A stretch of 64,000 nt of DNA from JAMXLO01 sp963719805 (GCA_963719805.1 CAVRDF010000009.1:682001-746000); one strand, 5' to 3'; counted from the stretch's first letter, positions 29,077-39,136 are shown. A program made the numbers and translations. Notes: generated by a model from the sequence alone, not told the origin.

Positions 29077-30216
29077 TTGAACGGCACGCTGGCGCAAGGC
29101 AGGAACACCGAGGCTCTCGTTCAGTTCATCGGTGTTGAGAAGAGCTACGATGGCCGCTCGCTCGCCGTCCGCGATTTGACGCTCGATGTCGGTCAGGGAG
29201 AGTTCCTCACGCTGCTCGGCCCATCCGGTTCGGGCAAGACAACCACGCTGAACATGCTTGCCGGTTTCGAACGTCCCACGCGCGGCGAAATCCTGCTTGC
29301 CGGACGCCCGGTCGATCGGCTGCCGCCCTATGAACGCAATATCGGCATGGTGTTCCAGGCCTATGCATTGTTTCCGCACATGACGGTGGGCGAGAATGTC
29401 GCTTTCCCGCTGAGCGTTCGCCGCACGCCGCGCGCCGAGATTGCCGGAGCGCGTGCAAGCGGGCCTTGGCCATGGTGCGGTTGGAAAAATTCGCCGATCG
29501 GCGCCCTGCGCAACTCTCGGGCGGACAGCAGCAGCGCGTTGCGTTAGCGCGCGCGCTGGTGTTCGAGCCGAGCCTGGTATTGATGGACGAGCCGCTCGGC
29601 GCGTTGGACAAGAAGCTGCGTGAGCAGTTGCAGATCGAGATCAAGTTGCTGCACGAGCGACTTGGTCTGACTGTTGTCTATGTCACGCATGATCAGAGCG
29701 AGGCGCTGACGATGTCCGACCGCATCGCCATATTCCACGATGGCGAGCTGGTGCAGCAGGGAACGCCGGACGTCCTGTACAGTCAGCCGCGCGATGCGTT
29801 TGTCGCGGGATTCATCGGAGAGAACAACATCCTATCCGGCACGCGTGGCCGCAATCGCCAATGGCCATGTTCGTGTCACGGTTACCGGCGGGCCGGACAT
29901 CATGGCGACCGCGGTTGGGCCTCTGGATCGTGGCGCAGAGGTCCTTGTTGCTGTACGGCCGGAGGCAGTGAGAGTGTCGGCGGACCTGCCTGTCGGGGAC
30001 AACGCGTGCAGCGCCGTGGTGACGAGCCAAATCTATCTTGGCGACCATCAGCGACTGCTGACCGAAATCGGCAACGGGCACCGAGTGACCGTCAAGGTCC
30101 CTGTCGGTATCGATGCCGCGGTAGGAGCGTCGATCTTCCTGTGCTGGAATGCCGCCGATTGTCGTGCCTTCCCAGCTTCTGTCACCGTTGAAGCTTTGCT
30201 GGAGCAGGAAACCTGA
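29077..30216 (+). pseudogene. ABC transporter ATP-binding protein PotA-type, frame broken three times
   Basis: ATPase of a polyamine-type importer. Walker A GPSGSGKTT, then YERNIGMVFQAYALFPHMTV in frame 1; signature LSGGQQQRVALARAL and Walker B LVLMDEPLGALD two frames on; TOBE-like C-terminal domain (AIANGHVRVTV to VEALLEQET) in yet another step. Breaks lie at about 29446, 29457 and 29841, each explained by one extra base. With these removed the protein is about 378 residues, normal for PotA. The start is uncertain: TTG 29077 with AGAGGG upstream is plausible and no ATG is available near the N-terminus. First gene of a potA-potD-potB-potC order. Confidence 0.82.
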
Positions 30217-30236
30217 AGGGGGAAAGGAATAAAGCA

Positions 30237-31290
30237 ATGAAATTGATCCGGTCTGTGGAACTATCGCATTTTGACGGCGGGGCTTGTGGCAGCCACTTCC
30301 GCCGGTGCCGAGCAGCAGCAACTGACGATAGCGTCGGCGGGAGGGGCGTGGCAGCAGGCCCAGCATAACGCCTGGTATGCGCCCTTCGCGCAAAAGATGG
30401 GCATCAAGTTCAATGAGGAAGAGACTTCGGCCGGTATGGCGCGCGTCGAAGCGATGGTGAAGGCGCATAATGTCACTGACGATGTCGTCACGGTGGATAC
30501 GGCGGAGGTTCTCTCTGCCTGTGACTCGGGCGTTCTGGTTCGGCTCGACTGGAGCAAGATTGCGCCGCGCGACGGCTTTCTGCCGGGCGCAGCGCGCGAC
30601 TGCGGCATGGGGCTGGATGTTTACGGCGACATTCTCGCTTACAACACCGATGTGGTGAAGAGCGACGCGCCCACTTCGGTGCTCGCGCTGTTTGACACCA
30701 AGCGCTGGCCGGGCAAGCGCGGCATGCAGAAGATCGCCGCCAACAATCTGGAATGGGCGCTCGAGGCTGACGGCGTGCCGCCCGATCAGGTCTACAAGGT
30801 GCTGGCCACGCCGCAAGGAGTGGACCGTGCCTTCGCCAAGCTTGATACCATCAAGCAGGATATCGTCTGGTGGCAGGCTGGCGCGCAGCCGCCGCAGTTG
30901 CTGGCCTCGCACGAAGTCGTCATGACGACAGCGTGGAATGGCCGTATCCAGAACCCGATCGACCATGATCATGCGCCGTTCAAGATCGTATGGGGCAACG
31001 AGATCATCGAATACGACATGATCTCGATCCCGAAGGGATCGCCGAATCTCGACATGGCCTATAAATACCTCGCTTATGTGGCCGAGCCGGAAAACAATGC
31101 GCGGCTCGGGCAATTCATCCCCTACGGCCCGGTGGTGAAGGATGCCGTCAAGTTCGTGCCAGCCGACACGCTGCCCAAGCTGCCGACGGCGCCGGATCAC
31201 ATGGTGAACGCGCTGCCGATCGACATGGAATTCTGGGCAGACTACGGGCAGGAACTGAACAAGCGATTCAACGACTGGCTGGCGAAGTAG
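30237..31290 (+). CDS. ABC transporter substrate-binding protein, polyamine (PotD) type
   Basis: Periplasmic binding protein of about 350 residues, family 1 (PotD/PotF-like): QQLTIASAGGAWQQAQHNAW, then MGIKFNEEETSAGMARVEAM, GLDVYGDILAYNTD and YKYLAYVAEPENNARLGQF. The signal sequence ends ATSAGA/E. An ATG with AGGGGGAAAGG upstream is at 30237, one frame away from the rest; one extra base near 30255 would join them. Otherwise a TTG at 30271 could start a leader lacking its basic end. It binds the ligand delivered to the permeases downstream. Confidence 0.85.
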
Positions 31291-31294
31291 CGTC

Positions 31295-32540
31295 TTGAGC
31301 GCCAGCGTCAGGCCGGCCGCGGCGTACCCTGGACTCTCTGCCGCGGTCCGCCGCGCGACGCGTGGGCAGCGCATGCGTGCATTGCTGCTGGTGGCGCCAC
31401 TGCTCGTCGTTGCTGCTGTTAAGTTTCTGCCTGCCGATTGCGATGTTGTTGTCGCGGGCAGCGTATGACCCGACGACTGTACGATGCGCTGCCACACACC
31501 GCGGCGGCGCTTGCCGGTTCGCCGGGCGAGGGCGTGCCGGATGATGCGGTGTTCGCCGCGCTCGGCGACGATCTGCTGGCGGCGAAGCAGAACGACTCGC
31601 TTTATAGCGTCGCCAAGGACACTCAACAAGCTGCTGCCTGCTGCGCGTAGCCACGTGCTGCGTACAGCGCGCAGCCTTACGGGCGACAAGGCGATGACGC
31701 GCGCCGATTTTGTCGCCGCGGATCCGTTTTGGGGAGAGGACGACGACCTGGTTAGCCATCAGAAGCGGCGTACATCCGTTCACGACGGACTATCTGCTCG
31801 CCGCTGTCGACCTGCGCTGGGCACCTGACGGCGGAATCGGACCGGTGCCGCCTGACCAGGCGATTTATCGCACGATATTCGTCGCGCACGTTTGGCGATG
31901 GCGCGGCCGTGACGTTGATCACCCTGCTCATGGGGTTTCCGCTGGCCTGGCTGCTGGCAAATCTTCCGGGGCGGTTGGCGGCACGGCTGATCATGCTGGT
32001 GCTGCTGCCATTCTGGACGTCCATCCTGGTGCGGACGGCGGCGTGGACGGTGCTGTCTGCAGAAATTCGGGATACTGAACGATCTGCTGCTCGCGCTGCA
32101 CATCACGGATCATCGCTTCGACCTGATGTATACGCGGACCGGCCTGATCATCGCGATGGTGCACATCCAACTTCCGTTCACGCTGCTGCCGATCTACAGC
32201 ATCATGCGGACGATCTCGCCGTCGCAGATGCGGGCCGCCTATTCGCTCGGCGCGCGGCCGTTTTTCGCATTCCGGCGCGTCTATCTGCCGCAGGTGATGC
32301 CCGGGGATCATGGCAGGCTGCCTGCTGACTTTCATTCTCTGCCTCGGGTATTTCATCACGCCGGCGCTGGTAGGCGGCCCGGCCGACCAACTGATGGCGA
32401 ACTTCATCTCCAACTACATCAACGTCGATCTGAACTGGCAGATGGCGGGGGCACTGAGCTGCATCCTGCTGGTGTTGACGCTCGGGTTGTTCGCCGTGTT
32501 CGCTCGCATGTTCGGCATCGATCGCATGAAGCTGGTCTGA
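31295..32540 (+). pseudogene. ABC transporter permease PotB-type, frame broken about seven times
   Basis: First permease of the polyamine-type importer. Successive pieces of one PotB-like protein appear in rotating frames: RMRALLLVAPLL; LPIAMLLSRAAYDPTT; YDALPHTAAALAG; TLNKLLPAARSHVLR; WLAIRSGVHPFTTDYLLAAV; VTLITLLMGFPLAWLLANLP; LNDLLLALHITDHRFDLMY; and AGCLLTFILCLGYFITPALVGG to the stop at 32540. Breaks fall near 31418, 31478, 31618, 31738, 31884, 32056 and 32304, and each is a single extra base. The protein would be about 412 residues. Start TTG 31295 follows the potD stop by four bases; ATG 31373 is an alternative. Confidence 0.8.
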
Positions 32541-32542
32541 CC

Positions 32543-33348
32543 ATGCTGTTGTCGCCCTATGCAACTTTGGCCGACCGGGTGCGCATTGGCGCGCTGATCA
32601 TGTTCTGTGCGCGCTGGTGCTGGCATTTCTGGTTTTGCCGATCTTCGTGCCGGTGCCGCTGTCGGTGAACTCGGAGGCGTTTTTCACTTACCCGCTGAAG
32701 GGGTTTTCGTGGCGCTGGTATCGCGACGTGCTGGGCAGCGGGCAGTGGCGCGACGCGATCTGGCACAGCATCGTCATTGCCATCGGCGTGACAATGCTGG
32801 CGACGAGTCTGGGGACGCTTGCGGCGGTTGGGCTTTCCAGCCCAAGCATGCCTGCTCGGCGGAGCATCATGGCCGTTCTGATTTCGCCGCTGATTGTGCC
32901 GGTGATCATCACCGCCGTCGGCGCGTATCTGTTCTATGCGCCGATCGGGCTCGCCAACTCGTTCATCGGCATCATCATCGCGCAGACGACGGTCGCCTCA
33001 CCGTTCGTCGTCGTTACCGTTGGTGCGAGCCTGGCCAATTTTGATCGCACGCTGATGCGGGCAGCGGCGATTTCCGGCGCCCGGCCGCTCGTGGCATTCC
33101 AGCGTGTGATGCTGCCGTCGATCCTTCCGGGCGTGCTGTCGGGCGCAGCCTTCGCGTTCGTCGCTTCATTCGATGAGCTGGTGATCGCGCTGTTCCTCGC
33201 CGGCCCGCAGCAGCGAACCCTGCCGATGCAGATGTTCGTGGGATTGCGGGAACACCTCGATCCGACGATCACCGCGGCGGCCACACTGATGATGTCGCTG
33301 TCGATCCTGCTGCTGATCGTCGCGGATTGGCTTGGCCGGCGTCGCTGA
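32543..33348 (+). CDS. ABC transporter permease PotC-type
   Basis: Second permease of the importer. From LAFLVLPIFVPVPLSVNSEA the frame is open to 33348 with the PotC features YPLKGFSWRWYRDVLG, SLGTLAAVGLSS, SGARPLVAFQRVMLPSILPG and FDELVIALFLAGP. The natural start ATG at 32543 (MLLSPYATLADRVRIGALIM) lies two bases after the potB stop but is out of frame with the remainder; the break is near 32604 and corresponds to one missing or two extra bases. This is the only break in the window not explained by a single added base. Confidence 0.85.
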
Positions 33349-33465
33349 ACCCGCTGTCCCTGGGTGCCCCAAGCGCGCTCGATGGCCGCAAAACCAGCGC
33401 AGGACAGGGATGACCTGAAGAGACTACAGTGAACGCACAGCGAGGGTGGTCGGAGAGAACGAGGC

Positions 33466-33762
33466 ATGTTCGTCGCGATCAGAAAATACCATGTGCGGCG
33501 CGGTTCGGCCGCGGAATGGGCACAACGCGTGGAGACTGGCTTTGTGCCGCTGATGCGCGAGTTGGAAGGCTTTCAGGGCTACTACCTGCTCAATGGCGGC
33601 CAGGACGTACTGATCACGATCAGCATGTTCGACAGCGCGGATGCGGCACTGGCCTCCAACGCCAAGGCGGCTGACTGGGTAAGGCACAATGTGCTGGAGC
33701 TTGCCCGAGGAATGCCGGAGGTCATGGTGGGTGACGTCCTGATCGCCGAGGCCAAGCCGTAA
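33466..33762 (+). CDS. Antibiotic biosynthesis monooxygenase (ABM)-domain protein
   Basis: A 98-residue single-domain protein resembling ABM-type dimeric alpha-beta barrels: FVAIRKYHVRRGSAAEWAQR, then FVPLMRELEGFQGYYLLNGG and DVLITISMFDSADAALASN. Such proteins include small monooxygenases and heme-degrading enzymes, but no heme ligand is identifiable here. It is upstream of the FUSC efflux genes with a 51-base gap, so it may share their transcript. Function beyond the fold is not known. Confidence 0.75.
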   Translation: MFVAIRKYHVRRGSAAEWAQRVETGFVPLMRELEGFQGYYLLNGGQDVLITISMFDSADAALASNAKAADWVRHNVLELARGMPEVMVGDVLIAEAKP

Positions 33763-33813
33763 AGGGCGGCGTTTCCACCGCTTCAAAATTCCGCACAGGA
33801 CACTGATCGAACA

Positions 33814-35850
33814 GTGAGCATCCAGCCCCGCGTTGCGCCGCCGCCCGCGACCTTGTCCGGAACCTTGCCACTCGGCCTGCCGGCGGTGCTCTACGGCGTG
33901 CGGCTCTGGGTGGCAGTGTCGTTGTCGCTGTTCCTGGCTTTCCGTCTGCAACTGGACAACCCAGGATGGGCCGGCACCAGCGCAGCAATCGTCTGCCAGC
34001 CCGCAGTGGGAGCCGCTTTGCGCAAGGGCTGGGCGCGCATGGTCGGCACCACCATCGGTGCAATCGCAATCGTCCTCATCACCATCATATTCCCGCAGGA
34101 TCGCGTTGGATTTCTCAGTAGCCTGATTCTGTGGGTCGCCGCCTGCGGCGTGCTGGCGACGCTGCTGCACAACTTCCTTAGCTACATGGGCGCGCTGGCT
34201 GGCTTCACCGCGGCCATCATCGCGGCCGACATATTGGGCGCGACGGGTGGTGCCCACAACACGGTTCTCCAAATGGGCATCAGCCGGACAACCGAGATAT
34301 TGCTGGGCATTGTGTGCGGTTCCGGCGTGCTCGCAGCGACGGATTTCGGCATGGCGCGAGCGCATCTCAGCGAGTTGCTCGAATCTCTCGCGACCCGGGC
34401 GCTGGCAGGGCTTCGCCGCGCCTTGGCTCCCCGTGTGGACGCGGACGCCGAACGGCTGGAGCGCCGCCGGATGCTCAGCAGTGTTGCCGGCATAAGTGTC
34501 GTCATCGAACAGGCCGCCGGTGAGATTTCTGCCCTTCCGTTCCGGCCTCGCGTGCTGCAGCGCTCCATAGATGGCCTGTATGCCACCGTTTCAGCCTGGC
34601 GCGTCGTCGCCACACACCGCGAAGCAAACCCGGCGACGACAAGCGAGGATGCGGCGCGCCTGTTGGCGTGCATTCCAGAGCGCCTTGCTCATGAGACCGA
34701 ACAGACGGATCGGCCGATCGATCCGATGCTGCTGCGCTCGGACTGCCTGAAGGCCGTACGCCGCATGGTGGCACTGCCTGTTGAAACGCCGTCGGGCCGA
34801 CTGCTCGCCGATGCGACGGCGCGTGCCTTGCTTGAGGCCTGGCAGACCCTGGGCGGCATTGCACGGCTACAGGGGGTGCCCGGGTTTTTCGCACGGCCGC
34901 GGCGCGTGCGTATCACAGTGCCGGATTACCTGCCGCCGCTGCTCAACGGGGTCCGCGCGTTGCTGATGATGGCATTTGCCGAGTGGCTCTGGATCGCAAC
35001 CGCCTGGCCGAATGGCAGCGTGATGATCGTGTGGGCTTCCGCACTCGTCATCCTGATGGCGCCTCTCAACGAGGCCGCGAGTTTGGCGGCGTGGGGTTTC
35101 CTGTTGGGCGCTCTGCTTTCGACGGTGCTGGCCGCAGTGATCGTCTTTGCCGTTCTGCCGCAACGCTCCGGCTTCCTCGAACTCGCCGCGGTGCTCGGAC
35201 TGGTGCTGATCCCGATCGGGACCTTGTCGGCGCAAGCGTGGAGGCAACCGCTGTTCGTCGCAGCGGGCATAACGTTCAGCTCGCTGGTCTCCCCGTCGAA
35301 TTTCCAGACCTACGATCCGGCGACCTTTTACAACAATGCGCTGGCGTTGGTGTTTGGGGTCGGGCTGTCGCTCCTTGCACTGCGTCTGATGCCGCCGCTG
35401 TCCCCCGCCTACCGCGCCCGGCGACTGCTGGCGCTCACCTTACGCGACCTGCGGCGGCTCACGTGCGGCCCACGCCCGGCACCGGTCCGCACATGGCGAC
35501 GCCGCGCCGTCACCCGCATGGGCACGCTGACCGACGGGATGGATTTGCTGCAACATGCCCGCATGTCGGCGGCGTTCGCGGTGGGTAATGCCATTCTGCG
35601 GTTGCGCCGTTTGGCGACCCCGCTGCATCTGGAAGCGGACTTGGAACCGGTGCTGCGCGATTTGCGCCGCGGCAATTCTCGCGGTGCCATCGCTGCACTC
35701 GCGGCGCTGGATGCCGTGTTGCAGGCGGCCTACACGGACGCGGGCGAAGGACATGCGCGCCGCGTCTTGCGCGCCCGCGCCGAGGCCGCCGAGTTGGCCG
35801 ATGCACTGCGGCTGCATACCTCCTATTTTGATGCTAACCCTGTGACATGA
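33814..35850 (+). CDS. FUSC-family / AaeB-like aromatic acid efflux membrane protein
   Basis: A 678-residue inner-membrane protein with two blocks of six hydrophobic segments: residues about 25-185 (VRLWVAVSLSLFLAFRLQLD, NPGWAGTSAAIVCQP) and about 370-530 (GVRALLMMAFAEWLWIATAW, NGSVMIVWASALVILMAPLN). Long soluble regions follow each block. This is the FUSC/AaeB layout, as in fusaric-acid and hydroxybenzoate exporters. The start is GTG at 33814. Its stop overlaps the DUF1656 gene by four bases. It acts with the downstream periplasmic adaptor to expel aromatic acids; the outer-membrane partner is not in the window. Confidence 0.9.
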   Translation: MSIQPRVAPPPATLSGTLPLGLPAVLYGVRLWVAVSLSLFLAFRLQLDNPGWAGTSAAIVCQPAVGAALRKGWARMVGTTIGAIAIVLITIIFPQDRVGFLSSLILWVAACGVLATLLHNFLSYMGALAGFTAAIIAADILGATGGAHNTVLQMGISRTTEILLGIVCGSGVLAATDFGMARAHLSELLESLATRALAGLRRALAPRVDADAERLERRRMLSSVAGISVVIEQAAGEISALPFRPRVLQRSIDGLYATVSAWRVVATHREANPATTSEDAARLLACIPERLAHETEQTDRPIDPMLLRSDCLKAVRRMVALPVETPSGRLLADATARALLEAWQTLGGIARLQGVPGFFARPRRVRITVPDYLPPLLNGVRALLMMAFAEWLWIATAWPNGSVMIVWASALVILMAPLNEAASLAAWGFLLGALLSTVLAAVIVFAVLPQRSGFLELAAVLGLVLIPIGTLSAQAWRQPLFVAAGITFSSLVSPSNFQTYDPATFYNNALALVFGVGLSLLALRLMPPLSPAYRARRLLALTLRDLRRLTCGPRPAPVRTWRRRAVTRMGTLTDGMDLLQHARMSAAFAVGNAILRLRRLATPLHLEADLEPVLRDLRRGNSRGAIAALAALDAVLQAAYTDAGEGHARRVLRARAEAAELADALRLHTSYFDANPVT

Positions 35851-36059
35851 ACTATGCCGAGTTTGACGTGTTGGGCGTCTATGTTGCGCCGATCGCGCCG
35901 ATGCTGATCGTTGCCTGGCTGCTGCTATGGGGGTTGCGCCGGTTGGCTGCTGTCTTCGGCCTGTTCCGCTATGTATGGCATCCAGCGTTGTTCGTCTTTG
36001 CGATCTACGTGATCGTGCTGGCCGGGGTGGTGCTGTTCGCGAAGGGATTGTTCGTCTGA
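35847..36059 (+). CDS. DUF1656 small membrane protein (AaeX-like)
   Basis: A 70-residue protein with two transmembrane helices (VAPIAPMLIVAWLLLWGLRR and HPALFVFAIYVIVLAGVVLF) and the N-terminal YAEFDVLGVYVAP typical of DUF1656. Always found between FUSC and HlyD genes in such efflux operons. It overlaps both neighbours: ATGA with the FUSC gene, and TGATG with the adaptor gene. Confidence 0.9.
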   Translation: MNYAEFDVLGVYVAPIAPMLIVAWLLLWGLRRLAAVFGLFRYVWHPALFVFAIYVIVLAGVVLFAKGLFV

Positions 36060-36973
36060 TGGCGGATACGGTGCCGCGGGCTTTAATTTCGGACCTGCCA
36101 TCGACGACACGGCTGCGCGCCGTTCCGGTACTGTTGACGCTGATCGCGCTTGGCATCGCCGGCTGGGCGGGCTGGATGACGTGGCAGGCGTACATGGGCA
36201 CGCCATGGACGCGCGACGGCGTGGTGCTTGCCTATGTGGTCACAGTCGCGCCGCAGGTTTCCGGTCAGATCACGCATCTGAACGTCACAGACAATCAGTA
36301 TGTGCATAAGGGCGACATACTGATGACGATCGATCCCACGGATTATGCCCTCGCGCTTGATCGCGCGCAGGCACGAGCCGATCAGGCCAGCGTTGATGCC
36401 ACCAACGCGCAACGCGAAGCGACGCGGCGCCAGGATCTGGGCACGCTCTCGGTCTCGGAGGAAGAACGCCAGACCTATGTGTCTCGCGCGGCGGCATCGG
36501 CGGCGGGCTACCGCGACGCCACGACCGCGCTCGCGCAAGCCCGCGTCGATCTGCAGCGAACCGATGTGAAGTCGCCGGTCAACGGCTATGTCACCAACCT
36601 TCTCACGCAGCAGGGCGACTATGCCAGCACCGGCGAGAACCTGATCACGCTCGTCAACAGTGATTCCTTCTGGGTCACCGGTTTTTTCGATGAAACCGCA
36701 CTACCCAAGATTCAGATTGGCGCAGCCGCGAGCATCAAGCTCATGGGCGCGAGCGATATCATTCACGGCCATGTCGAAAGCTTCTCGCACGGTATCGCAG
36801 TCGCCAACGTGCAGCCCAACAAGTCCGGCCTGCCGTCGGTGGATCCGATCTTTGCCTGGGTACGGCTGGCTCAGCGTGTGCCGGTGAGAATCCATCTTGA
36901 TGGCGTGCCGGAGGCCACGAAGCTCTTTATTGGTCAAACGGCGAGCGTGGAAGTGCATCAGCCAGCGAAATAG
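36059..36973 (+). CDS. HlyD-family periplasmic adaptor (AaeA/EmrA-like)
   Basis: A 304-residue membrane-fusion protein. One N-terminal membrane helix (VPVLLTLIALGIAGWAGWMT) is followed by the split biotinyl-lipoyl domain (VTVAPQVSGQITHLNVTDNQ and ...KSPVNGYVTNLLTQQGDY), an alpha-helical hairpin between them (residues about 90-165), and the beta-barrel segment FWVTGFFDETALPKIQIG. ATG 36059 overlaps the DUF1656 stop. It bridges the FUSC pump to an outer-membrane channel. Confidence 0.92.
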   Translation: MADTVPRALISDLPSTTRLRAVPVLLTLIALGIAGWAGWMTWQAYMGTPWTRDGVVLAYVVTVAPQVSGQITHLNVTDNQYVHKGDILMTIDPTDYALALDRAQARADQASVDATNAQREATRRQDLGTLSVSEEERQTYVSRAAASAAGYRDATTALAQARVDLQRTDVKSPVNGYVTNLLTQQGDYASTGENLITLVNSDSFWVTGFFDETALPKIQIGAAASIKLMGASDIIHGHVESFSHGIAVANVQPNKSGLPSVDPIFAWVRLAQRVPVRIHLDGVPEATKLFIGQTASVEVHQPAK

Positions 36974-37190
36974 CAGAGCCCTGGTTGTTCAAGGCATCTA
37001 TGCTGCGGCCGGTGGCGCGGTCCAGGCGCAAGGTTGTTCATTCGTGGAACGAGGAGTAACGTGAAACGAGTATCTCGTGTCCGTTGGACCTGGCGAAAAT
37101 CTGCATCGGTCGTCCAGTCGAGCCAGGTCATGGCTTAGCAATTCAACGGCGCAACCTGTCACATGCTTTCGGGAGCCCTAAGTCACTGCC

Positions 37191-37709
37191 ATGCATTGGG
37201 GAAACAAGAGTACGAAAATTACTCGGGCAAATGCCTGCACAGGCGCATTCGTCGCCTGCGCGTTGCTCGCCGGGTGCTCTGGCAACCAATTTCCCAGCGT
37301 CGAGGTCGCCACCCCGACAGGTGTGACCCCGATCTACACGCCACCCGGCCCCGTCATGCCAGGTGGTCAGGCGCCTCCACCCCCTGGGTTGGAGGCACCA
37401 CTTGCCGCGCCGGCACAACCCATCCAACGAAGCGGCGATTATGAGGGCACGCTCGTGCCGCTGGATTCAGGCGGCGGATCCTGCCTCAACACGATACGCA
37501 TCGAGGGCTTTCATGTTCGCGGCAACGCGGTACGATTTGGCGAATATCGCGGCACCATCGACGCAAACGGCGGATTGCAGATGCCATTCCGTGACAGCTG
37601 GATCATTGGGCAATTCGAAGACGCGAGCTTCCATGGCCAATACGATCCGCCGGGTAGTTTCGGCATGGGCTGCTCCTTCACCATAAATCTGCAGCGCGTA
37701 GGCCCCTGA
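37191..37709 (+). CDS. Putative lipoprotein, unknown function
   Basis: A 172-residue protein with a lipoprotein signal: basic start, hydrophobic AFVACALLAGC lipobox with the acylated cysteine near residue 29, then a proline-rich linker (PPGPVMPGGQAPPPPGLEAP). The mature domain (SGDYEGTLVPLDSGGGSCLN to CSFTINLQRVG) looks beta-rich with two cysteines that could pair. No known family recognised. First of four consecutive small envelope proteins on the plus strand. Confidence 0.65.
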   Translation: MHWGNKSTKITRANACTGAFVACALLAGCSGNQFPSVEVATPTGVTPIYTPPGPVMPGGQAPPPPGLEAPLAAPAQPIQRSGDYEGTLVPLDSGGGSCLNTIRIEGFHVRGNAVRFGEYRGTIDANGGLQMPFRDSWIIGQFEDASFHGQYDPPGSFGMGCSFTINLQRVGP

Positions 37710-37896
37710 CGCCAATCGCCGATTTTGAAGGTCCCCTTCGAATCATTGCCGAATGGGGCCGTCGATCATACCATCAAAGGCGTCACCTACTTCACGTTCG
37801 ATCGCACCCCTGGTATGAGCCAATATACAGCAGTGGTGGCGTCATGTACCGCATTGTCGCGCAGCCAACGTGAGCCCTGTGCGCCTCGCCAAAGGG

Positions 37897-38220
37897 ATGA
37901 CAATGGTTGTTGCGTTGGCGGCCTGCGCGCAGCAGCCAACGGCTGACTTGAGCACTGCACTCAGCGGCATCGAGCAGTCGCGCTTCCTGTCGTGCTCGGG
38001 ACCGCCTTCGCTGGAGATTCCGCAGGGCAAACAGACCCGTATGTGGTTTGTCAGCAATCTCAAGCGGGGCGCGGCAATCGGCATCATGCCGCCGGCAGCA
38101 GATCCCTTGGAGTCATGCTCTGTCGATGCGACGTTCGAGAACTCGCATCTCGCCAGTGCCAACTTCTCGGGAAACCAGTCGATGTGCCAGATGGTCTTCG
38201 CTCCATGCCTGCAGAAGTAG
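37897..38220 (+). CDS. Putative small lipoprotein, unknown function
   Basis: About 107 residues starting MTMVVALAACAQQPTADLS, a short lipoprotein signal with the lipobox LAAC. The mature part carries three or four cysteines (FLSCSGPP, ESCSVDATF, QSMCQMVFAPC) that suggest disulfides in the periplasm. A GTG at 37870 could extend it by nine residues. It overlaps the next gene by 16 bases. No family recognised. Confidence 0.6.
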   Translation: MTMVVALAACAQQPTADLSTALSGIEQSRFLSCSGPPSLEIPQGKQTRMWFVSNLKRGAAIGIMPPAADPLESCSVDATFENSHLASANFSGNQSMCQMVFAPCLQK

Positions 38221-38618
38221 AACGCGCGCGGTTGCGCCGCTGGGCTACGCATGTGCCCGGGCGATACGTCGCGCTTGCGATATTGGCTGCGGCCAGTGGC
38301 CTTGTGCCGTTTGGTGCTTACGCTTCGCCGCGTCAGGTTCGTGGATCGACACCGGCTGCGGAGGCAATCATTCACGGCCGGCACGCTGAATACGTCGTCC
38401 AGTTCGATGGACCGGTGGATCACCGGACGGCTCACCTCGACATCACACGATCCGGCAAGCTGGTCCAGTCATTGCGGCCGCTCCTGGATAGTGCAGCTGA
38501 TGTGCTGTTTGCGGCGAGCACGGCGCCGGCTCCAGGCAAATACCTGCTTCACTGGGAGGTCCGATCCAGCGATGGAGAAAGTTCTTCCGGTGACATCCCG
38601 TTTTCAGTGGCACCGTAA
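38205..38618 (+). CDS. CopC-like Ig-fold periplasmic protein
   Basis: A 137-residue exported protein. After a signal segment (YVALAILAAASGLVPFGAYA) the domain GSTPAAEAIIHGRHAEYVVQ, LHWEVRSSDGESSSGDIPFS resembles CopC: the SsPA opening, the central linker and the HWxVxSxDGhxxxGxxxFxV ending. The N-terminal histidine that forms the copper site in true CopC is absent (mature start SPRQVRG), so copper binding is doubtful. ATG 38205 lies inside the preceding gene. Confidence 0.65.
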   Translation: MPAEVERARLRRWATHVPGRYVALAILAAASGLVPFGAYASPRQVRGSTPAAEAIIHGRHAEYVVQFDGPVDHRTAHLDITRSGKLVQSLRPLLDSAADVLFAASTAPAPGKYLLHWEVRSSDGESSSGDIPFSVAP

Positions 38619-38630
38619 AGGAAGCGATCG

Positions 38631-39128
38631 ATGCGCGGCATGAAGTGGGTCAGCATGATGTCCAGCCTGCGGAGATTGGGTTCGCTGATCGCACTCGCGA
38701 TTGCGATGCTGCTGCCTGTCGCATGTTCGACTTCGGTCAAGGTCGGGCCGGAGGCAATCGCCGGACTTACACCGGATGGAACCGTCGATATGCAAGAGGT
38801 CGAGGTCGCCTATCTTGCCAGCGGTGGAGGCGGCAAGGGCACCTTGTTCTATCGCGGTGGTGTCTATCCGTTCACCATCGGTGGTCTCGGCGTCGGCGGC
38901 ATCGGTGCGTCGACGCTAAGCGCCGAGGGCGAGGTGTACAAGCTTGGCAACATCTCGCAGTTTCCCGGCGCCTATGCCCAGGGACGTTATGGCTTTGCCT
39001 TTTTCAACAAGTCCGGTGGGGACCTTTGGCTGCAAAACGAAGCTGGCGTCATCCTTCACCTGAAAGCCAAGCGCGAGGGCCTGATGTTGAGCCTCGGCGG
39101 CGATGCCATCGTCATCTCGATGCAGTGA
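38631..39128 (+). CDS. Putative glycine-rich lipoprotein, unknown function
   Basis: A 165-residue protein with a lipoprotein signal (LGSLIALAIAMLLPVAC, acylated cysteine near residue 32). The mature part is rich in glycine with YLASGGGGKGTLFYRGGVYP, then TIGGLGVGGIGASTLSAEGE and a second half GGDLWLQNEAGVILHLKAKR. The pattern resembles small exported glycine-rich domains of alphaproteobacteria, but I cannot name a family. Twelve bases after the CopC-like gene, so probably co-transcribed. Confidence 0.65.
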   Translation: MRGMKWVSMMSSLRRLGSLIALAIAMLLPVACSTSVKVGPEAIAGLTPDGTVDMQEVEVAYLASGGGGKGTLFYRGGVYPFTIGGLGVGGIGASTLSAEGEVYKLGNISQFPGAYAQGRYGFAFFNKSGGDLWLQNEAGVILHLKAKREGLMLSLGGDAIVISMQ

Positions 39129-39136
39129 ATGCCTTG

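Noticed and set aside
29812..31689. 625-codon minus-strand frame over potA-potD-potB
   Set aside because: Long only because the opposite strand is coding; the plus strand reads PotADB pieces with strong motifs.
31295..32540. PotB region as a site of programmed frameshifting
   Set aside because: Seven shifts in about 1.2 kb with no shared slippery sequence or stimulatory structure; sequence error is far simpler.
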